Shown here one piece after another: positions 9,176 to 23,680 of a DNA stretch of 64,000 bases. Below the pieces are notes generated by a model, which was given only the letters and a program-made list of their open reading frames with translations, did no database searches and was not told where the DNA came from. Numbering within the stretch: position 1 is the stretch's first letter; each line of letters starts with the position of its first letter. A program made the translations under genes and the position numbers. This DNA is from Phycisphaerales bacterium (GTDB lineage: Bacteria > Planctomycetota > Phycisphaerae > Tepidisphaerales > Tepidisphaeraceae), in the NCBI GenBank assembly GCA_020847545.1, contig JADLBV010000033.1, positions 1 through 64,000 on the forward strand, written 5' to 3'.

Positions 9176-9715
9176 TTACAACGTCTCCACCTTGATGTGG
9201 GTGTTGGTGTAGATGCAGATTTCGCCGGCGATTCTCAGGGCGGATTCGACGATTTGGCGGGCGTTGAGATTGGAATGCCCCAGCAGCGCCTTGGCGGCCG
9301 AGGCGGCGTAGGGGCCGCCGGAGCCGATGCCGATGATTCCATCGGTTGGCTCGATGACATCGCCGGCGCCGCTGACGATCAGGCTGACCTCCTTGTCAGC
9401 GACCGCCAGCATCGCCTCCAGCCGGCGCAGCACCCGGTCGGTGCGCCATTCCTTGGCCAGCTCGATGACCGCCCGGCGGGTGTTGTCGGGGTATTCGCTG
9501 AGTCGTTTTTCGAAGCGTTCGAGCAGCGCGAAGGCATCGGCGGCGCTGCCGGCGAAACCGGTTAAGACCTTGCCGCCGGCGAGTTTGCGGATTTTGACCG
9601 CATCCGCCTTGGCGACGACTTGGCCGAGTGTGACCTGCCCATCGCCGCCGAGGGCGACCTGTCCATCTCGTCGGACGCTCAATATCGTGGTTGATCTCGC
9701 GGGAATTTGTGCCAT
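9176..9715 (-). CDS. hslV: ATP-dependent protease subunit HslV
   Basis: Proteasome-like threonine peptidase that forms a double hexameric ring and degrades proteins fed by the HslU ATPase. The 179-residue protein has a short propeptide MAQIPARS, then TTILSVRR with the nucleophile Thr9, GGDGQVTLG, and [15 protein letters not shown] near the end. Length and motifs are normal. ATG 9715 is chosen over the upstream in-frame start at 9775 because the propeptide then has the expected size. No hslU is adjacent, which is unusual since hslVU are normally paired. It is divergent from the vWA gene with 58 bases between the starts. Confidence 0.95.
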   Translation of the reverse strand: MAQIPARSTTILSVRRDGQVALGGDGQVTLGQVVAKADAVKIRKLAGGKVLTGFAGSAADAFALLERFEKRLSEYPDNTRRAVIELAKEWRTDRVLRRLEAMLAVADKEVSLIVSGAGDVIEPTDGIIGIGSGGPYAASAAKALLGHSNLNARQIVESALRIAGEICIYTNTHIKVETL

Positions 9716-9773
9716 GGGATAGACTCTTACCGGTTTGGGGGCATCTGGGCAAGCGGGTGCGGGGCATATTGGC

Positions 9774-12032
9774 ATGTCGGTCGATTCGTGGATTCAATTT
9801 CAGAGCCTGTGGATGGGGCTGGGGAGCGCGATTCTTTCTGGTCTCATTGTGGGGATGGTGTTGTGGCGGCGCATGAGATTGGGATGGTGGGGGATGGTGT
9901 TGGGATTGGCGGGATTGGTTGTACTGTGCCTGGGGGCGGGGGGTGTTGCGCTCAAGTGGACTGGCCGCGCAACGGTGGTGGTGATGGTGGATTGTTCCGC
10001 CAGCACGCGGGGGGCGCGCTATCGGGAGGCGGGAATGTTGCGGCGGAGGGTGGATGAATTGCTGGGTGGGAGGCTGGCGCGGGTGGTCTATTTTTCGGAT
10101 CACAACATCGAAGGGAAGTTGGATCGGCAACCGGAGGAGATGGAGTCGCCAAGGACGGTCTTTTCGCCGCCGGAGGGGGTGGAGACGGTGGTCTTGTTCA
10201 GTGATGGACAATTTGAATTGCCGACGGTAACGCCGAGAGTTTTTGCGGTGGTGGACCCGATGCTGGATGGGCCGGACGATGCGGCCGTGACGGGGATGGA
10301 ACAGGTTGGGGATCGGGTGCTGGTCAGAACCCGTGTGCGGGGGGTGGGTCGGATGATTTGTATCGACGGAAAGTCCCAATCGATTGTGCCGCCGGGGCAG
10401 GCGGTTGTGGCGAAGGTTGCGGTGGATTCGGCGATCATGGCCCGTTTTGACAAGGGGGATGCGTGGCCGGAGAACGATGCGATGGAACTGCGGTCGATGC
10501 GGGAGATGGGTCAGCGCTGGTGGGTGGGATCGGCAGTGCCGGAGGGGTGGATTTCATATTCCACCGATCGGCTTCCCATTGATCCGGCCGCTTATATGGA
10601 CCCGTCGATCATTGTTCTCAATAACGTGTCGGCACATCTGTTGGGGGATATTCAACAACGGCGGTTGGAACAATATGTGCGAGACCTGGGCGGGGTGGTG
10701 TTGATTGTCGGGGGGGATCAATCGTTTTTGGCCGGTGGGGATGTACGTGGCGCGCTGGAGGAATTATCCCCCCTGTCGAGCCACGCGCCGGGGCCGAGTG
10801 CGCATTGGGTTGTGTTGGTGGATGGCAGCGGTTCGATGAATCAACCGGAAAAGGGCGACACGCGATGGTCGGTTGCATTGGAGGGGGTGCGCGCGGTGGT
10901 GGATCAATTGCCGTCGGAGGATTTGTTGAGCCTTGGATCGTTTTCGGACCAGATTCACTGGTGGTCGCGGGGTAAATCCGTGAATGGGACAAACTGGCCG
11001 CAACCGATTCCATCGCCGCGCGGGCCGACGAATTTGTCCGATGTTCTTAATCAACTAGGCCAGTCATTCAATGACGGTCTGCCCAAGCAACTGTTGTTGT
11101 TGACCGATGGGCAAGCCCCCCCACCCGATGCGGATCAACTGGTGGAACAATTTAAGAAGATCGATCTTCACCTGTATTTATTGGCGATTGGAGAGGGAGA
11201 GGCCATCGACACACTGAATCAGATCGCCACGCGCACCGGCGGGCGGATGATTCAGCAGATGGACCCACGTCAATGGGTTGAATCGGCCGACCAGCTTCTG
11301 CGAACGGCGCAATATCACCCCATGGAGAATGTGCCGCTGACGATGCGATGGAGCGGTCCCATTCCATGGACCGATCCACACTTGTCATCTTGGAATCGGG
11401 TCTGGTTGAAGCCGGATGCCCAATTGTGGGCAGAGGCCGAACTGGATGGCAAGTCCATTCCCTTGGCGGCGCATTGGCGGGTGGGGTTGGGAAGGGTCGC
11501 GGCGATGGCCTTTTTGGCTCCACCTGTTGATACGGCAGCGCTGGCGGACCAATTGGCCCAATCACCTCGTGATCCACACTGGAATATTTCATGGTATTTT
11601 GGTCCCAAGATCGATCTGCTGGTTGAATCGGCCGGTGGGAAATGGATCAACAACGCCGCGTTGACATTGCAACTGGGTGATCAATCATTCCCCATCCCCC
11701 AGACCGCTCCGGGCCGATACGAATTGAGCTTCGATGCTCCGCGCGATTCCTCCATCGTCACAGTTCTGTTGGGAAAAGACGTATTGGACCGCCGAGCGCT
11801 GGCGGGTATGTATTCGACTGAATTTTCCGCCATCGGAAACAACCTGAATCAATTGCGCGAATTGACAATGCGATCCGGCGGAAGGTTGATCGGACCGGAT
11901 GATCATCACCGATTGGAATTGGAAGATTCCGCGCGGGTGATTTCACTGCGAAGTGAATGTTATTTCCTCGGCGCCATGTTGATCCTGTTGGCGGCCGTGC
12001 GGTTGCGGGCAAAAACAATTTCTTTTTCATGA
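9774..12032 (+). CDS. vWA-domain membrane protein with amidotransferase-like insert
   Basis: 752 residues. Two N-terminal membrane helices (about 15-32 and 40-60) are followed by a first vWA-like segment with DCSAS at 73-77, a glutamine-amidotransferase-like stretch ([13 protein letters not shown]...[17 protein letters not shown], about 280-325), a second vWA with intact MIDAS DGSGS at 350-354 and [11 protein letters not shown], a beta-rich region, and a final helix near 730-747. The order resembles BatA/BatB-type or YegN-like membrane proteins of planctomycetes that are thought to bind metal-dependent protein ligands at the envelope. Function is not established. It is a single gene, divergent from hslV. 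Confidence 0.8.
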   Translation: MSVDSWIQFQSLWMGLGSAILSGLIVGMVLWRRMRLGWWGMVLGLAGLVVLCLGAGGVALKWTGRATVVVMVDCSASTRGARYREAGMLRRRVDELLGGRLARVVYFSDHNIEGKLDRQPEEMESPRTVFSPPEGVETVVLFSDGQFELPTVTPRVFAVVDPMLDGPDDAAVTGMEQVGDRVLVRTRVRGVGRMICIDGKSQSIVPPGQAVVAKVAVDSAIMARFDKGDAWPENDAMELRSMREMGQRWWVGSAVPEGWISYSTDRLPIDPAAYMDPSIIVLNNVSAHLLGDIQQRRLEQYVRDLGGVVLIVGGDQSFLAGGDVRGALEELSPLSSHAPGPSAHWVVLVDGSGSMNQPEKGDTRWSVALEGVRAVVDQLPSEDLLSLGSFSDQIHWWSRGKSVNGTNWPQPIPSPRGPTNLSDVLNQLGQSFNDGLPKQLLLLTDGQAPPPDADQLVEQFKKIDLHLYLLAIGEGEAIDTLNQIATRTGGRMIQQMDPRQWVESADQLLRTAQYHPMENVPLTMRWSGPIPWTDPHLSSWNRVWLKPDAQLWAEAELDGKSIPLAAHWRVGLGRVAAMAFLAPPVDTAALADQLAQSPRDPHWNISWYFGPKIDLLVESAGGKWINNAALTLQLGDQSFPIPQTAPGRYELSFDAPRDSSIVTVLLGKDVLDRRALAGMYSTEFSAIGNNLNQLRELTMRSGGRLIGPDDHHRLELEDSARVISLRSECYFLGAMLILLAAVRLRAKTISFS

Positions 12033-12139
12033 TTTGCGCGGTTGTCAGGGCGGGGTGTCGGTAGTAAGGTGCGGATTGACGCGCATCCGGACTTTTCGGG
12101 GGCCATTCTGCCGCAAGGTTTTATCAAAACAAAGGAGCC

Positions 12140-16372
<4,233 letters not shown>

Positions 16373-17374
16373 CTAATTGGGCAACAGACGGGCAAGTACA
16401 GGCGCGTAATAGGAGATGATCATATCGGCGCCGGCCCGTTTGATGGCGATCAGCGATTCGAGAATCGCGCGGTCTCGGTCAATCCACCCGTTGCGGGCGG
16501 CCGCCTCGATCATGGCGTATTCACCGCTCACTTGATAGGCAACCAGCGGCACCTCAATGGACCCTCGAACAGCGCGGATCACATCCAGATAAGCCCCGGC
16601 CGGCTTGACCATCACCATGTCCGCCCCCTGCTCGACATCCTGCTTTGCTTCCGTAATCGCCTCATCGATGCCACGGGCCGGGTCCATCTGATAAGAACGT
16701 CTGTCGCCAAATTCCGGGGCCGAATCGGCCGCATCGCGGAATGGGCCATAAAAGGCACTGGCGTATTTGACCGAATAGGAGAGGATCGACAAATCGGTAA
16801 AACCGGCCGAATCCAGCCCCTTTCGCAACGCGCCGACCACCCCATCCATCATCCCGCTGGGCGCAACCACCGCGGCCCCGGCACGGGCGTGATTGATCGC
16901 CTGTTTGACCAGTTGTTCCACCGTGCGGTCGTTGTCCACCGTGGATCGGTCGGCCGTCAACGGGCCGCAATGGCCGTGGCTGGTGTATTCACAAAAGCAC
17001 AAATCGGTGATGCCGGCCATGTGGATTTTCTGTGCCGTCACGGATCGCAACAGCCGACAGACGACGTTGTTTTCATCCAATGCGGCCGAACCCTCGGTGT
17101 CTTTTTTCGCCCGATCAATGACCCCAAATGCCAGATACGCCCCAAATCCCTCATTCGCACGCTCGGCCAGCCAAGGAACCGCCACATCCACCGACATCTG
17201 ATGCACCCCCGGCATGGAAGCCACCTCGCGTCGGACATTTTCACCTTCAACCACAAACACCGGCACAATGATGTCGCCGCGCCGGAGGCTCACGCTCTGA
17301 AGCATCCGACGCAACGGTTCGTGCAGACGCAATCGTCTCATTCGGCGCGGAAGATTCATCGGTGATTCGGACAT
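16373..17374 (-). CDS. hemB: Delta-aminolevulinic acid dehydratase (porphobilinogen synthase)
   Basis: Condenses two 5-aminolevulinate molecules to porphobilinogen for haem and other tetrapyrroles. At 333 residues it has normal length. The zinc-site cysteines Cys126, Cys128 and Cys136 lie in DLCFCEYTSHGHCG, so this is the zinc-dependent type. The catalytic lysines are Lys203 (SYSVKYASAFYGPFRDA) and Lys257 (MVKPAGAYLD). It sits 18 bases after the GT39 gene and 48 before ligA in the same direction. No other haem gene is in the window. Confidence 0.97.
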   Translation of the reverse strand: MSESPMNLPRRMRRLRLHEPLRRMLQSVSLRRGDIIVPVFVVEGENVRREVASMPGVHQMSVDVAVPWLAERANEGFGAYLAFGVIDRAKKDTEGSAALDENNVVCRLLRSVTAQKIHMAGITDLCFCEYTSHGHCGPLTADRSTVDNDRTVEQLVKQAINHARAGAAVVAPSGMMDGVVGALRKGLDSAGFTDLSILSYSVKYASAFYGPFRDAADSAPEFGDRRSYQMDPARGIDEAITEAKQDVEQGADMVMVKPAGAYLDVIRAVRGSIEVPLVAYQVSGEYAMIEAAARNGWIDRDRAILESLIAIKRAGADMIISYYAPVLARLLPN

Positions 17375-17392
17375 GGGGCAGAAAATTATACC

Positions 17393-19219
17393 CTATTCCA
17401 ACGGCGGACCACAGAACGGCCCTTCCTTGCGTTGCATGGCTTCCATCACGCCGATGTGGCCCGGAACCGGATATCGTTCTAAGTGCGGGTCAAACCGCAG
17501 TTTATAAAGCGTGAAACGATCCTGTGGCGAGGTTTCACGGCGGGTTTTTTCGCTTTGCACGATCTCCCACACATGCCCCAGTTTTTGCAATTCCGACTCA
17601 TCGCGGGCGCGGGTGACGACATACACTTCCGGAGCGGTGATGGTCTGATCGCGCAAAAAGGTCAGATTGTGCAGCAATCGGGCATCGGCGGGGAGATAAA
17701 ATTGCAGTCGGAAAAAATCGAGCGTATAGGTGGCGGCGTTGATCATCAACGGCTTGCCCGGCGGAACCAGCCGATTGACCTCCCGCAAAAACCGCATGTC
17801 GGCGGCCGTGTTGTCACTGTTGGGCGCGGCGATGCTCTGTGCCCAACCAAACGCAACCACCATGCCCAGCAGCAGCGAAGACATGACCACACCCCCCCGC
17901 CGTCGCGACAGGCCGACGTAAAATAGCCAGACGCAGACCAGCCAGACACCCGCCAATCCAACCGTCACCCATCGCGGCCCGGGAATCCATCTTTGAAACA
18001 CCCCCAAGGCAATCGCGCCCGGTAGCCCAAAGACCAACAGCCCAAACCAAGGCTTCCGCGACCATTCCGGACCTTTGCCATTGAATAAGACCTTGGAAGC
18101 CTCAAATAATCCGATGCCGCTGAGAATCCCCCAAGGCGCAATCACCGGCACAAGATAATGGTGGTGTTTTCGGCCGGGGATGGACAAGACGACAATCGGC
18201 ACAATCGCCCAACACCAGAGAAATCGCTCAAAACCACTCCGTTTGTCCCATGCCGCGCGGGCCGTGGCGAACAGGCCGATGATGGCGAAGGGTGTCCAGG
18301 GCAACAATGCCGATCCCGGCAACATCACCAGATAATGCCACCACGGTTTGGCGAACTGAAAATTCTCCTCTCCCTGCCCGCGATAGTCATACATCCAGTT
18401 GTCCCAGATGCCCGGATATCGCCGCCACGCCAGATAAGGCCATGCGATGGCAAGAATCAGGAAAATAATCCACCCCCATAGCCAGACATATCGGCTGATC
18501 CGGCTTGAATTGCGGCTGCCCAGCAGAAACACGCCAACCGTCGCGACGACCGGAATCGTGCCGACCAGCGGCCCTTTGACCAGATTGCTCAATCCCAGGA
18601 GGATGAAGAACCCCAGCACTTCCCATTGCCGCCAGGTGAAAATTCGTACGATGAACGATCTTGCTGAAATCGAAAGCGGTTCTTCATCCTCCGAAAATTC
18701 CGCCTTCACAAAAAGTGCCATCGCAAGGCAGACGATCGCCGCCAGATAAATGTCATCCTCGGCCAGGCTGGCGTATTGGTACAACTCGTACATCGTCGCC
18801 ATGGCCGCCCCGCCCAGCAGGCCGATGGTGCGCCCAAAATGCCGTCCGGCCATCCACGCCACCAGCAGCACGACACTCGCCCCCATGACCGCCGATGGAA
18901 ATCGCACGACCCATACCCGATCCGACCGCCCGAAAATCAGATCCGAGGCCGCGATGAACCAGTGCGGCAAGGGGGGACGTTCCAACCAGGGCCGTCCGCC
19001 GCTCTGTGGCATCAGCCATTGGCCTGTTTGGATCATCTCACGGGCAAGTTCCGGCAACCTCGCCTCGTGCATTGTCAACGGCCGGCCACTGATCGCCGAC
19101 CAGCCATACAACGCAACGCACAACAGCAGCAACAATAGATAGTCCGAACCGCGCATCCGCGGCAATGCGGGCAAACTCGACTGGATGGTGAGGGTGCATG
19201 TAGTCACTTGGGCCTGCAT
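17393..19219 (-). CDS. GT39-like (ArnT/PMT type) membrane glycosyltransferase
   Basis: 608 residues with about ten to twelve hydrophobic membrane segments. It has a first extracytoplasmic loop EARLPELAREM with a GRPWLERPPLPHW block, typical of lipid-linked-sugar transferases of the ArnT/PMT superfamily. Such enzymes move a sugar from a polyprenyl phosphate carrier to lipid A, a glycan or a protein at the outer face of the inner membrane. A soluble C-terminal part of about 150 residues follows. The start ATG directly follows the stop of the small zinc-ribbon gene, implying translational coupling. Donor and acceptor are unknown. Confidence 0.85.
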   Translation of the reverse strand: MQAQVTTCTLTIQSSLPALPRMRGSDYLLLLLLCVALYGWSAISGRPLTMHEARLPELAREMIQTGQWLMPQSGGRPWLERPPLPHWFIAASDLIFGRSDRVWVVRFPSAVMGASVVLLVAWMAGRHFGRTIGLLGGAAMATMYELYQYASLAEDDIYLAAIVCLAMALFVKAEFSEDEEPLSISARSFIVRIFTWRQWEVLGFFILLGLSNLVKGPLVGTIPVVATVGVFLLGSRNSSRISRYVWLWGWIIFLILAIAWPYLAWRRYPGIWDNWMYDYRGQGEENFQFAKPWWHYLVMLPGSALLPWTPFAIIGLFATARAAWDKRSGFERFLWCWAIVPIVVLSIPGRKHHHYLVPVIAPWGILSGIGLFEASKVLFNGKGPEWSRKPWFGLLVFGLPGAIALGVFQRWIPGPRWVTVGLAGVWLVCVWLFYVGLSRRRGGVVMSSLLLGMVVAFGWAQSIAAPNSDNTAADMRFLREVNRLVPPGKPLMINAATYTLDFFRLQFYLPADARLLHNLTFLRDQTITAPEVYVVTRARDESELQKLGHVWEIVQSEKTRRETSPQDRFTLYKLRFDPHLERYPVPGHIGVMEAMQRKEGPFCGPPLE

Positions 19220-19453
19220 TCAACGAACGATAAAAAATCGTGAATCGGTTCCCCCCTGTCCCACCGCGAATCGCACCGGTTTGCCGCATTTTGGACAGCG
19301 GCCATGATAACTTTGCCCATCCCGATCCCGATAGATCCGCTGATAAACCCCGCAACAGGCGAATTGCACGGATAGATAAGGCCTTGCGGTCGATTCATCG
19401 ACCGGCTTTTGATCCGATGACAAATCGTGTTTGTAATCGCGCGGATCGCTCAT
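19220..19453 (-). CDS. Small zinc-ribbon-like conserved protein
   Basis: 77 residues. A central CC pair (FACCGVYQRIY) and a CPKC motif (GRCPKCGKPVRF) form a likely four-Cys zinc ribbon, and the C-terminus reads GTDSRFFIVR. I recognise this as a recurrent small planctomycete protein without known role. Its ATG overlaps the stop of the cyclodeaminase-family gene by 4 bases and its own stop touches the GT39 start, so the three genes are almost certainly cotranscribed. That tight packing supports it as a real gene. Confidence 0.82.
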   Translation of the reverse strand: MSDPRDYKHDLSSDQKPVDESTARPYLSVQFACCGVYQRIYRDRDGQSYHGRCPKCGKPVRFAVGQGGTDSRFFIVR

Positions 19454-20076
19454 GGTCCCTTGTCACAACGGGCCTGAATTCGCGGCGAAACCCGCTGGAT
19501 GAGTGTCAGCGCATGCGACAACATTTGGCCGCAGGTTGATTCAATTGACCGGCGTTCATCCACCTCAGTGATGTCGCCAAGATTCACACGGACGTTGTAA
19601 ACCGCGCAGCGGACCGTTGCCATCGCCAGATCGGCGCTCACCGCCAGATCCGACAGCAGGTAATAATTGACCCGATCCACCATCCGGTCACACAATTCCA
19701 AAATCGCAACCCCCGTGGCGGCCATGGTTTGCGGCGCGCGAATACAGGCCAGCAACGCCGCCGGCAATCGGTCGATTCGTTCGGCGTTGTCGATAGGTAA
19801 TTTTTTGATCGTGGAAATCACTTCAAAGGCCGCCTGATCCTCCTCCATCAACTGCGTCAGTATCCGCCGGGCGCGATGAAAGGATTCCAGAGCCGATTTC
19901 AACTCCCCGGCATAAACGGCCAAATCCTTCTTTCCGACGCTGTAATTCAGCACCATCTCCCCCATCGATGCCGCCAACGCCCCCACCAGCGCCGCCACGC
20001 TGCCACCCCCCGGCGTTGGCTTTTTGGCGGCGGCGGCGTCCAGAAATTCTCGGATTGTCACATCCTGATTGAGCAT
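19450..20076 (-). CDS. Formimidoyltetrahydrofolate cyclodeaminase family protein (FTCD_C/FchA)
   Basis: 208 residues, largely helical. The family opening TIREFLDAAAAKKPTPGGGSVAALVGAL is followed by helices with RDI-like polar faces (AFEVISTIKK, CAVYNVRVNLGDI). The family covers formiminotetrahydrofolate cyclodeaminase and methenyltetrahydrofolate cyclohydrolases, which interconvert one-carbon folates. The partner formiminotransferase domain is absent, so a cyclohydrolase role is equally possible. It begins 6 bases after the M16 peptidase and overlaps the next gene by 4 bases. Confidence 0.85.
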   Translation of the reverse strand: MLNQDVTIREFLDAAAAKKPTPGGGSVAALVGALAASMGEMVLNYSVGKKDLAVYAGELKSALESFHRARRILTQLMEEDQAAFEVISTIKKLPIDNAERIDRLPAALLACIRAPQTMAATGVAILELCDRMVDRVNYYLLSDLAVSADLAMATVRCAVYNVRVNLGDITEVDERRSIESTCGQMLSHALTLIQRVSPRIQARCDKGP

Positions 20077-20082
20077 GTTGGA

Positions 20083-22977
20083 TCAATCCCCCCCGCCGCT
20101 GTCGTGCTGCACGCCGCGCGGGGTCAAATCGACCGGCGGGAAGGATGAATATTTTCGCTCACCCGTCTCGATTTTAACCGCTTCCGGCATCGGCGTGCTG
20201 ATCGTCACAACACAGTTTTTCAACCGCGCGGATGACACATCCCGCACCTGTTCCAACGAGACGGCGTTGATCTTACTGGCAAACAATTCGTGATGGTCAA
20301 ATCCCATCCCATACAATTCATCCAGCGCGGCCGTCGATGCCTGCTCCGAAGGCGTTTCGTTGCTCATGGCGTCGCTGATGGTGATCAGTTGTTTGGACCG
20401 GTCAAACCACTGCGGGTTTACATCCTGCGCCGTTCCCTGCACACGGGCAATATTCTGCAAAATGACATCCACCACTTCGTTGACGTTGCGCGGATCGCAA
20501 CCGGCATAAACCAGGAACGTGCCTTTGTATTTATCGCTGCGCCCCGGCTGATTGACGGCATGAACCACATAGACCAGTCCACGGCCGCGCAAAATCTCAT
20601 GGAGATAGCCGGTTGGATAGGTGTATCCACTGGTCATCGTATCAGCCACGGCCAGCGGATAATTGGCCGGCTCGCCAACGACCGTGTCGGCATCATACCC
20701 GATCACCACACCCGCCAGCGGTTGTGCGGTTTTCTGCACTTCCACCCTGCGAACATTCACGGATGGTTCGCCGGTCGGCGCGGTGGTCGAGAGTGTTTGG
20801 CTCAGGATCGGATTGGGTTCGATGGCGGGCAATTTCTCGCCGGTTCCCAAATACTGATTGGCCAAAGACTTGGCTTCCTGCGGGTCGATATCGCCAAATA
20901 TCGCCAGTACGCGCGGCGCTTTTAACACCTTGCTCTCATACCACTGCGTCAGATTGTCGGATGTCAATTTATTGACGTTTTCCTCCGTGCCAATCGTGGT
21001 GAACTGATAGGGTGAATCCATCGGCCCATAAAAAACCTTCTTAAAGTATCTGAATGCCTGAGAAGTCCAGTCCGCATCCTGCGACGCGATGGCGGCCAGA
21101 ATCCGCTGCTTCATTGTCTCCAGCTCATCTGCCGCAAACGAAGGATGATTGACCACATCGCCATAGACCTCCATCGTCCTGGCCAGATTGTCTTTCAGGC
21201 AGGTGGCCGACCAGTACCAGGAGTTGTTGCCGCAACCGGTGCTGATGTCGCCTCCAATGGAATCGAAATATTCGGCGATCTGTTGTGCGGAACGGGTTTT
21301 AGTGCCGCGCGGCAGCAACAGCATGGTCAGATTGCCCGTGCCATTGCTGGCGGCATCTTCTGCGGTCAAACCACCCAGGGCGTACATGCGGATTTCGACA
21401 ATCGGCGAGGTGGTGATGCGTTTGGTGAGCAGGATCGTGCCATTGTCCAATACAATTCGCTGGATTTTTGACGCGGCCACCTCGTCGGTGGATTGGGTGG
21501 TCGGGGTTGTGGGACGGATCAAATCAACCGCTTTGGGGAGTCCACCGGCACCAACATATTCGGCCGGCAACATCACGGTTGTCAGTAACTTCTGCTTGTT
21601 AAAATACTTGCGCGCAACCTGTTGAACCTGCTCGGCCGTCACGTTTTGGATGCGCTGGGAATACAGGTCCGTAAAGTGTGGATCGCCGGTACTCATGAAG
21701 TCGGTTGCCAGCGAGGCGGCGATGTTTTCCGCCCCCTGCATGGACCGCACACGGTTGACGCGGACCTGGGTTTTGGCCCTTTCCAGCCGTTCGGTGCTGA
21801 TACCATCCGCTTGAATCTGCTCGATCAATTTCATCACGGCCTGCGTCGCCTGGTCGATCTTTTCAGGTTCCAACTGGAGATAAAAGGAGAATTCTCCCTG
21901 CACATAACTGGGCGTATCACTGGAGGCGCTGACACCCGTGACCAGATGTTGTTTGTCTCGCAATTCTTCGGGGAGGATGGCGCTGTCACCCCAAGAGAGG
22001 ATGGCCGCCAGAAGGTCCAGTGAATACAAATCCGGGTCCTGCAACTGGATGGTGGGGAAAGACAATTCCAGCGTCGCCTGTCCGAGCTTGGGGAAGGTCG
22101 CCACGATCGTACGCGGGGCCATGACGGGTGGTTCGGGTGGCAATTCACGGGTGAATGCCCGGCCGGGTTTGGCATCGGAGAGGTATTTTTGCATCGCCTT
22201 GAGCATGATCTCCGGGTCCATGTCGGCCGCGACGGAGAAGACCATGTTGTTGGGGATGTAGGCCAATTTGTAATAGTCGTAGACATCATCGCGACTGAGA
22301 CCTTGAATCACCTCCTGATACCCAATGACCGGAACGCGCGCGGGGCTGACCAGATAGCGGTTGATGGCGCTCATGTAGGCGAACTGGCGCATCGGTTCAC
22401 CTTTGCCTTTTTCCAGTTCGCGCTGCACCACTTGATATTCGCGGTGGTATTCATCGGGTGTGATCAACGCGCCCAACATCCAGCCGGTCAGCAGATCGGC
22501 GGCCTGTTCGAGATGGTCGGGCGTGGTGTTGATGAAATAGGCGGTGTGTTCGGCGGTGGTGTAGGCGTTGGAGTCATTACCGATGGCCTGGAGTAGATTG
22601 CGGTTTTCGGCCTCGGTCCGGCGTTGGCTGGAGCCGCCGGCGACGAGGTGTTCGAGCAGATGGCTCAGGCCGCCGCCGAGCCATTTGCCTTCATATACAC
22701 CGCCCGTGTAGACATAACCGCGCACCGCGCAAACGGGGGAGGCGACACGCTTGGTGATAACCACAGTTCCGTTGTAAAGAATGGAGACGATTTCATCCTT
22801 CTGGTTGACCAGACGGTAGCGTTCAGCGGCGTAATTTTTGTCAGGTGTGGTCTCGGCTGCGGCCGGAGCGGCTGCGGCGGCTTGCGACGGCTCTGTGGTT
22901 GGTGGTTGCGCTTCGCTGATGCACCCGAACACCGACAACATGCCCGCGGCCGCCACGACAATCCATCGTCTGGTCAT
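20083..22977 (-). CDS. M16-family two-domain zinc peptidase, putative lipoprotein
   Basis: 964 residues with an N-terminal signal peptide ending in a lipobox-like VFGC (Cys19), which suggests anchoring in the envelope. The first M16 domain has the inverted zinc motif HLLEH at 106-110 and a downstream Glu in VVQRELEKG. The second half (about 500-960) has the M16 fold (GTGNLTMLLLPRG, then a further domain) but no HxxEH, as is usual for the inactive half of such proteins. It probably degrades peptides in the periplasm. ATG 22977 is chosen because the longer frame from 23064 would overlap the response-regulator gene and lose the signal peptide. Confidence 0.9.
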   Translation of the reverse strand: MTRRWIVVAAAGMLSVFGCISEAQPPTTEPSQAAAAAPAAAETTPDKNYAAERYRLVNQKDEIVSILYNGTVVITKRVASPVCAVRGYVYTGGVYEGKWLGGGLSHLLEHLVAGGSSQRRTEAENRNLLQAIGNDSNAYTTAEHTAYFINTTPDHLEQAADLLTGWMLGALITPDEYHREYQVVQRELEKGKGEPMRQFAYMSAINRYLVSPARVPVIGYQEVIQGLSRDDVYDYYKLAYIPNNMVFSVAADMDPEIMLKAMQKYLSDAKPGRAFTRELPPEPPVMAPRTIVATFPKLGQATLELSFPTIQLQDPDLYSLDLLAAILSWGDSAILPEELRDKQHLVTGVSASSDTPSYVQGEFSFYLQLEPEKIDQATQAVMKLIEQIQADGISTERLERAKTQVRVNRVRSMQGAENIAASLATDFMSTGDPHFTDLYSQRIQNVTAEQVQQVARKYFNKQKLLTTVMLPAEYVGAGGLPKAVDLIRPTTPTTQSTDEVAASKIQRIVLDNGTILLTKRITTSPIVEIRMYALGGLTAEDAASNGTGNLTMLLLPRGTKTRSAQQIAEYFDSIGGDISTGCGNNSWYWSATCLKDNLARTMEVYGDVVNHPSFAADELETMKQRILAAIASQDADWTSQAFRYFKKVFYGPMDSPYQFTTIGTEENVNKLTSDNLTQWYESKVLKAPRVLAIFGDIDPQEAKSLANQYLGTGEKLPAIEPNPILSQTLSTTAPTGEPSVNVRRVEVQKTAQPLAGVVIGYDADTVVGEPANYPLAVADTMTSGYTYPTGYLHEILRGRGLVYVVHAVNQPGRSDKYKGTFLVYAGCDPRNVNEVVDVILQNIARVQGTAQDVNPQWFDRSKQLITISDAMSNETPSEQASTAALDELYGMGFDHHELFASKINAVSLEQVRDVSSARLKNCVVTISTPMPEAVKIETGERKYSSFPPVDLTPRGVQHDSGGGD

Positions 22978-23029
22978 ATTGATTGCTCCATTGATCGTAA
23001 TAAATTGTACCTTTGGAAGCACACCGGCG

Positions 23030-23521
23030 TTATCCGATGGTCTCCTCATCCTGTTCGATTTCATTCAGATAGGTCAGTGCCCGCTCCAGCTCACCCTTGA
23101 GATGCCGGACGCGAAGAAGGCTTTTGACGCGAGTCAACAATTCAAATTTATTCACCGGCTTGGAGACAAAATCATCCGTGCCGCAATCGGTGGCTTCCTC
23201 GATGTCACCCAGTTCGTTGAGCGCCGTCACCATCAGGATTTGGATGTCTCGGGTTTTGGGGTCTCCCTTGAGTTTGCGACAAACCTGAAAACCGCTCATG
23301 CGCGGCATCATGATGTCCAAAAGAATCAGGTCCGGTTGATGCTGTTCGACTTTTTCGAGAGCCTCCACCCCATCGGCGGCCGTCACCAGCCGCACCGGCA
23401 GCGATTCCAGAAATGCCTGGAGCAGTTCGACGTTTTGTTGATTGTCATCCACGATCAGAACCGTGGATTGCGGCAGAAAAGTCTCGTTGTTGACGTTCGC
23501 CGGCGGGTTTTGTTCGCTCAT
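23030..23521 (-). CDS. Single-domain response regulator
   Basis: 163 residues with one receiver domain (about 18-140). It has the acidic pair Asp25-Asp26 in VLIVDDNQQN, phospho-acceptor Asp69 in LLDIMMP, a Thr/Ala site MVTAL and Lys121 in SKPVN. A C-terminal helix (VKSLLRVRHLKGELERAL) probably forms a coiled coil. It has no DNA-binding domain, so it likely signals by protein contact. No histidine kinase is nearby. Confidence 0.93.
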   Translation of the reverse strand: MSEQNPPANVNNETFLPQSTVLIVDDNQQNVELLQAFLESLPVRLVTAADGVEALEKVEQHQPDLILLDIMMPRMSGFQVCRKLKGDPKTRDIQILMVTALNELGDIEEATDCGTDDFVSKPVNKFELLTRVKSLLRVRHLKGELERALTYLNEIEQDEETIG

Positions 23522-23680
23522 AATACCTTCATGTCAAGACAGGCAATCCACGCATCCCACCGCGATGGCGCCCACACTCAATCGACTATACGACTGGCCT
23601 TAAAGCCTGTAAAGCAAATCCCAACCGGCCTATTGTTCATTGGATATGAAGCCTGTGAGAGTAACTGTTCTTCCTGGCAT

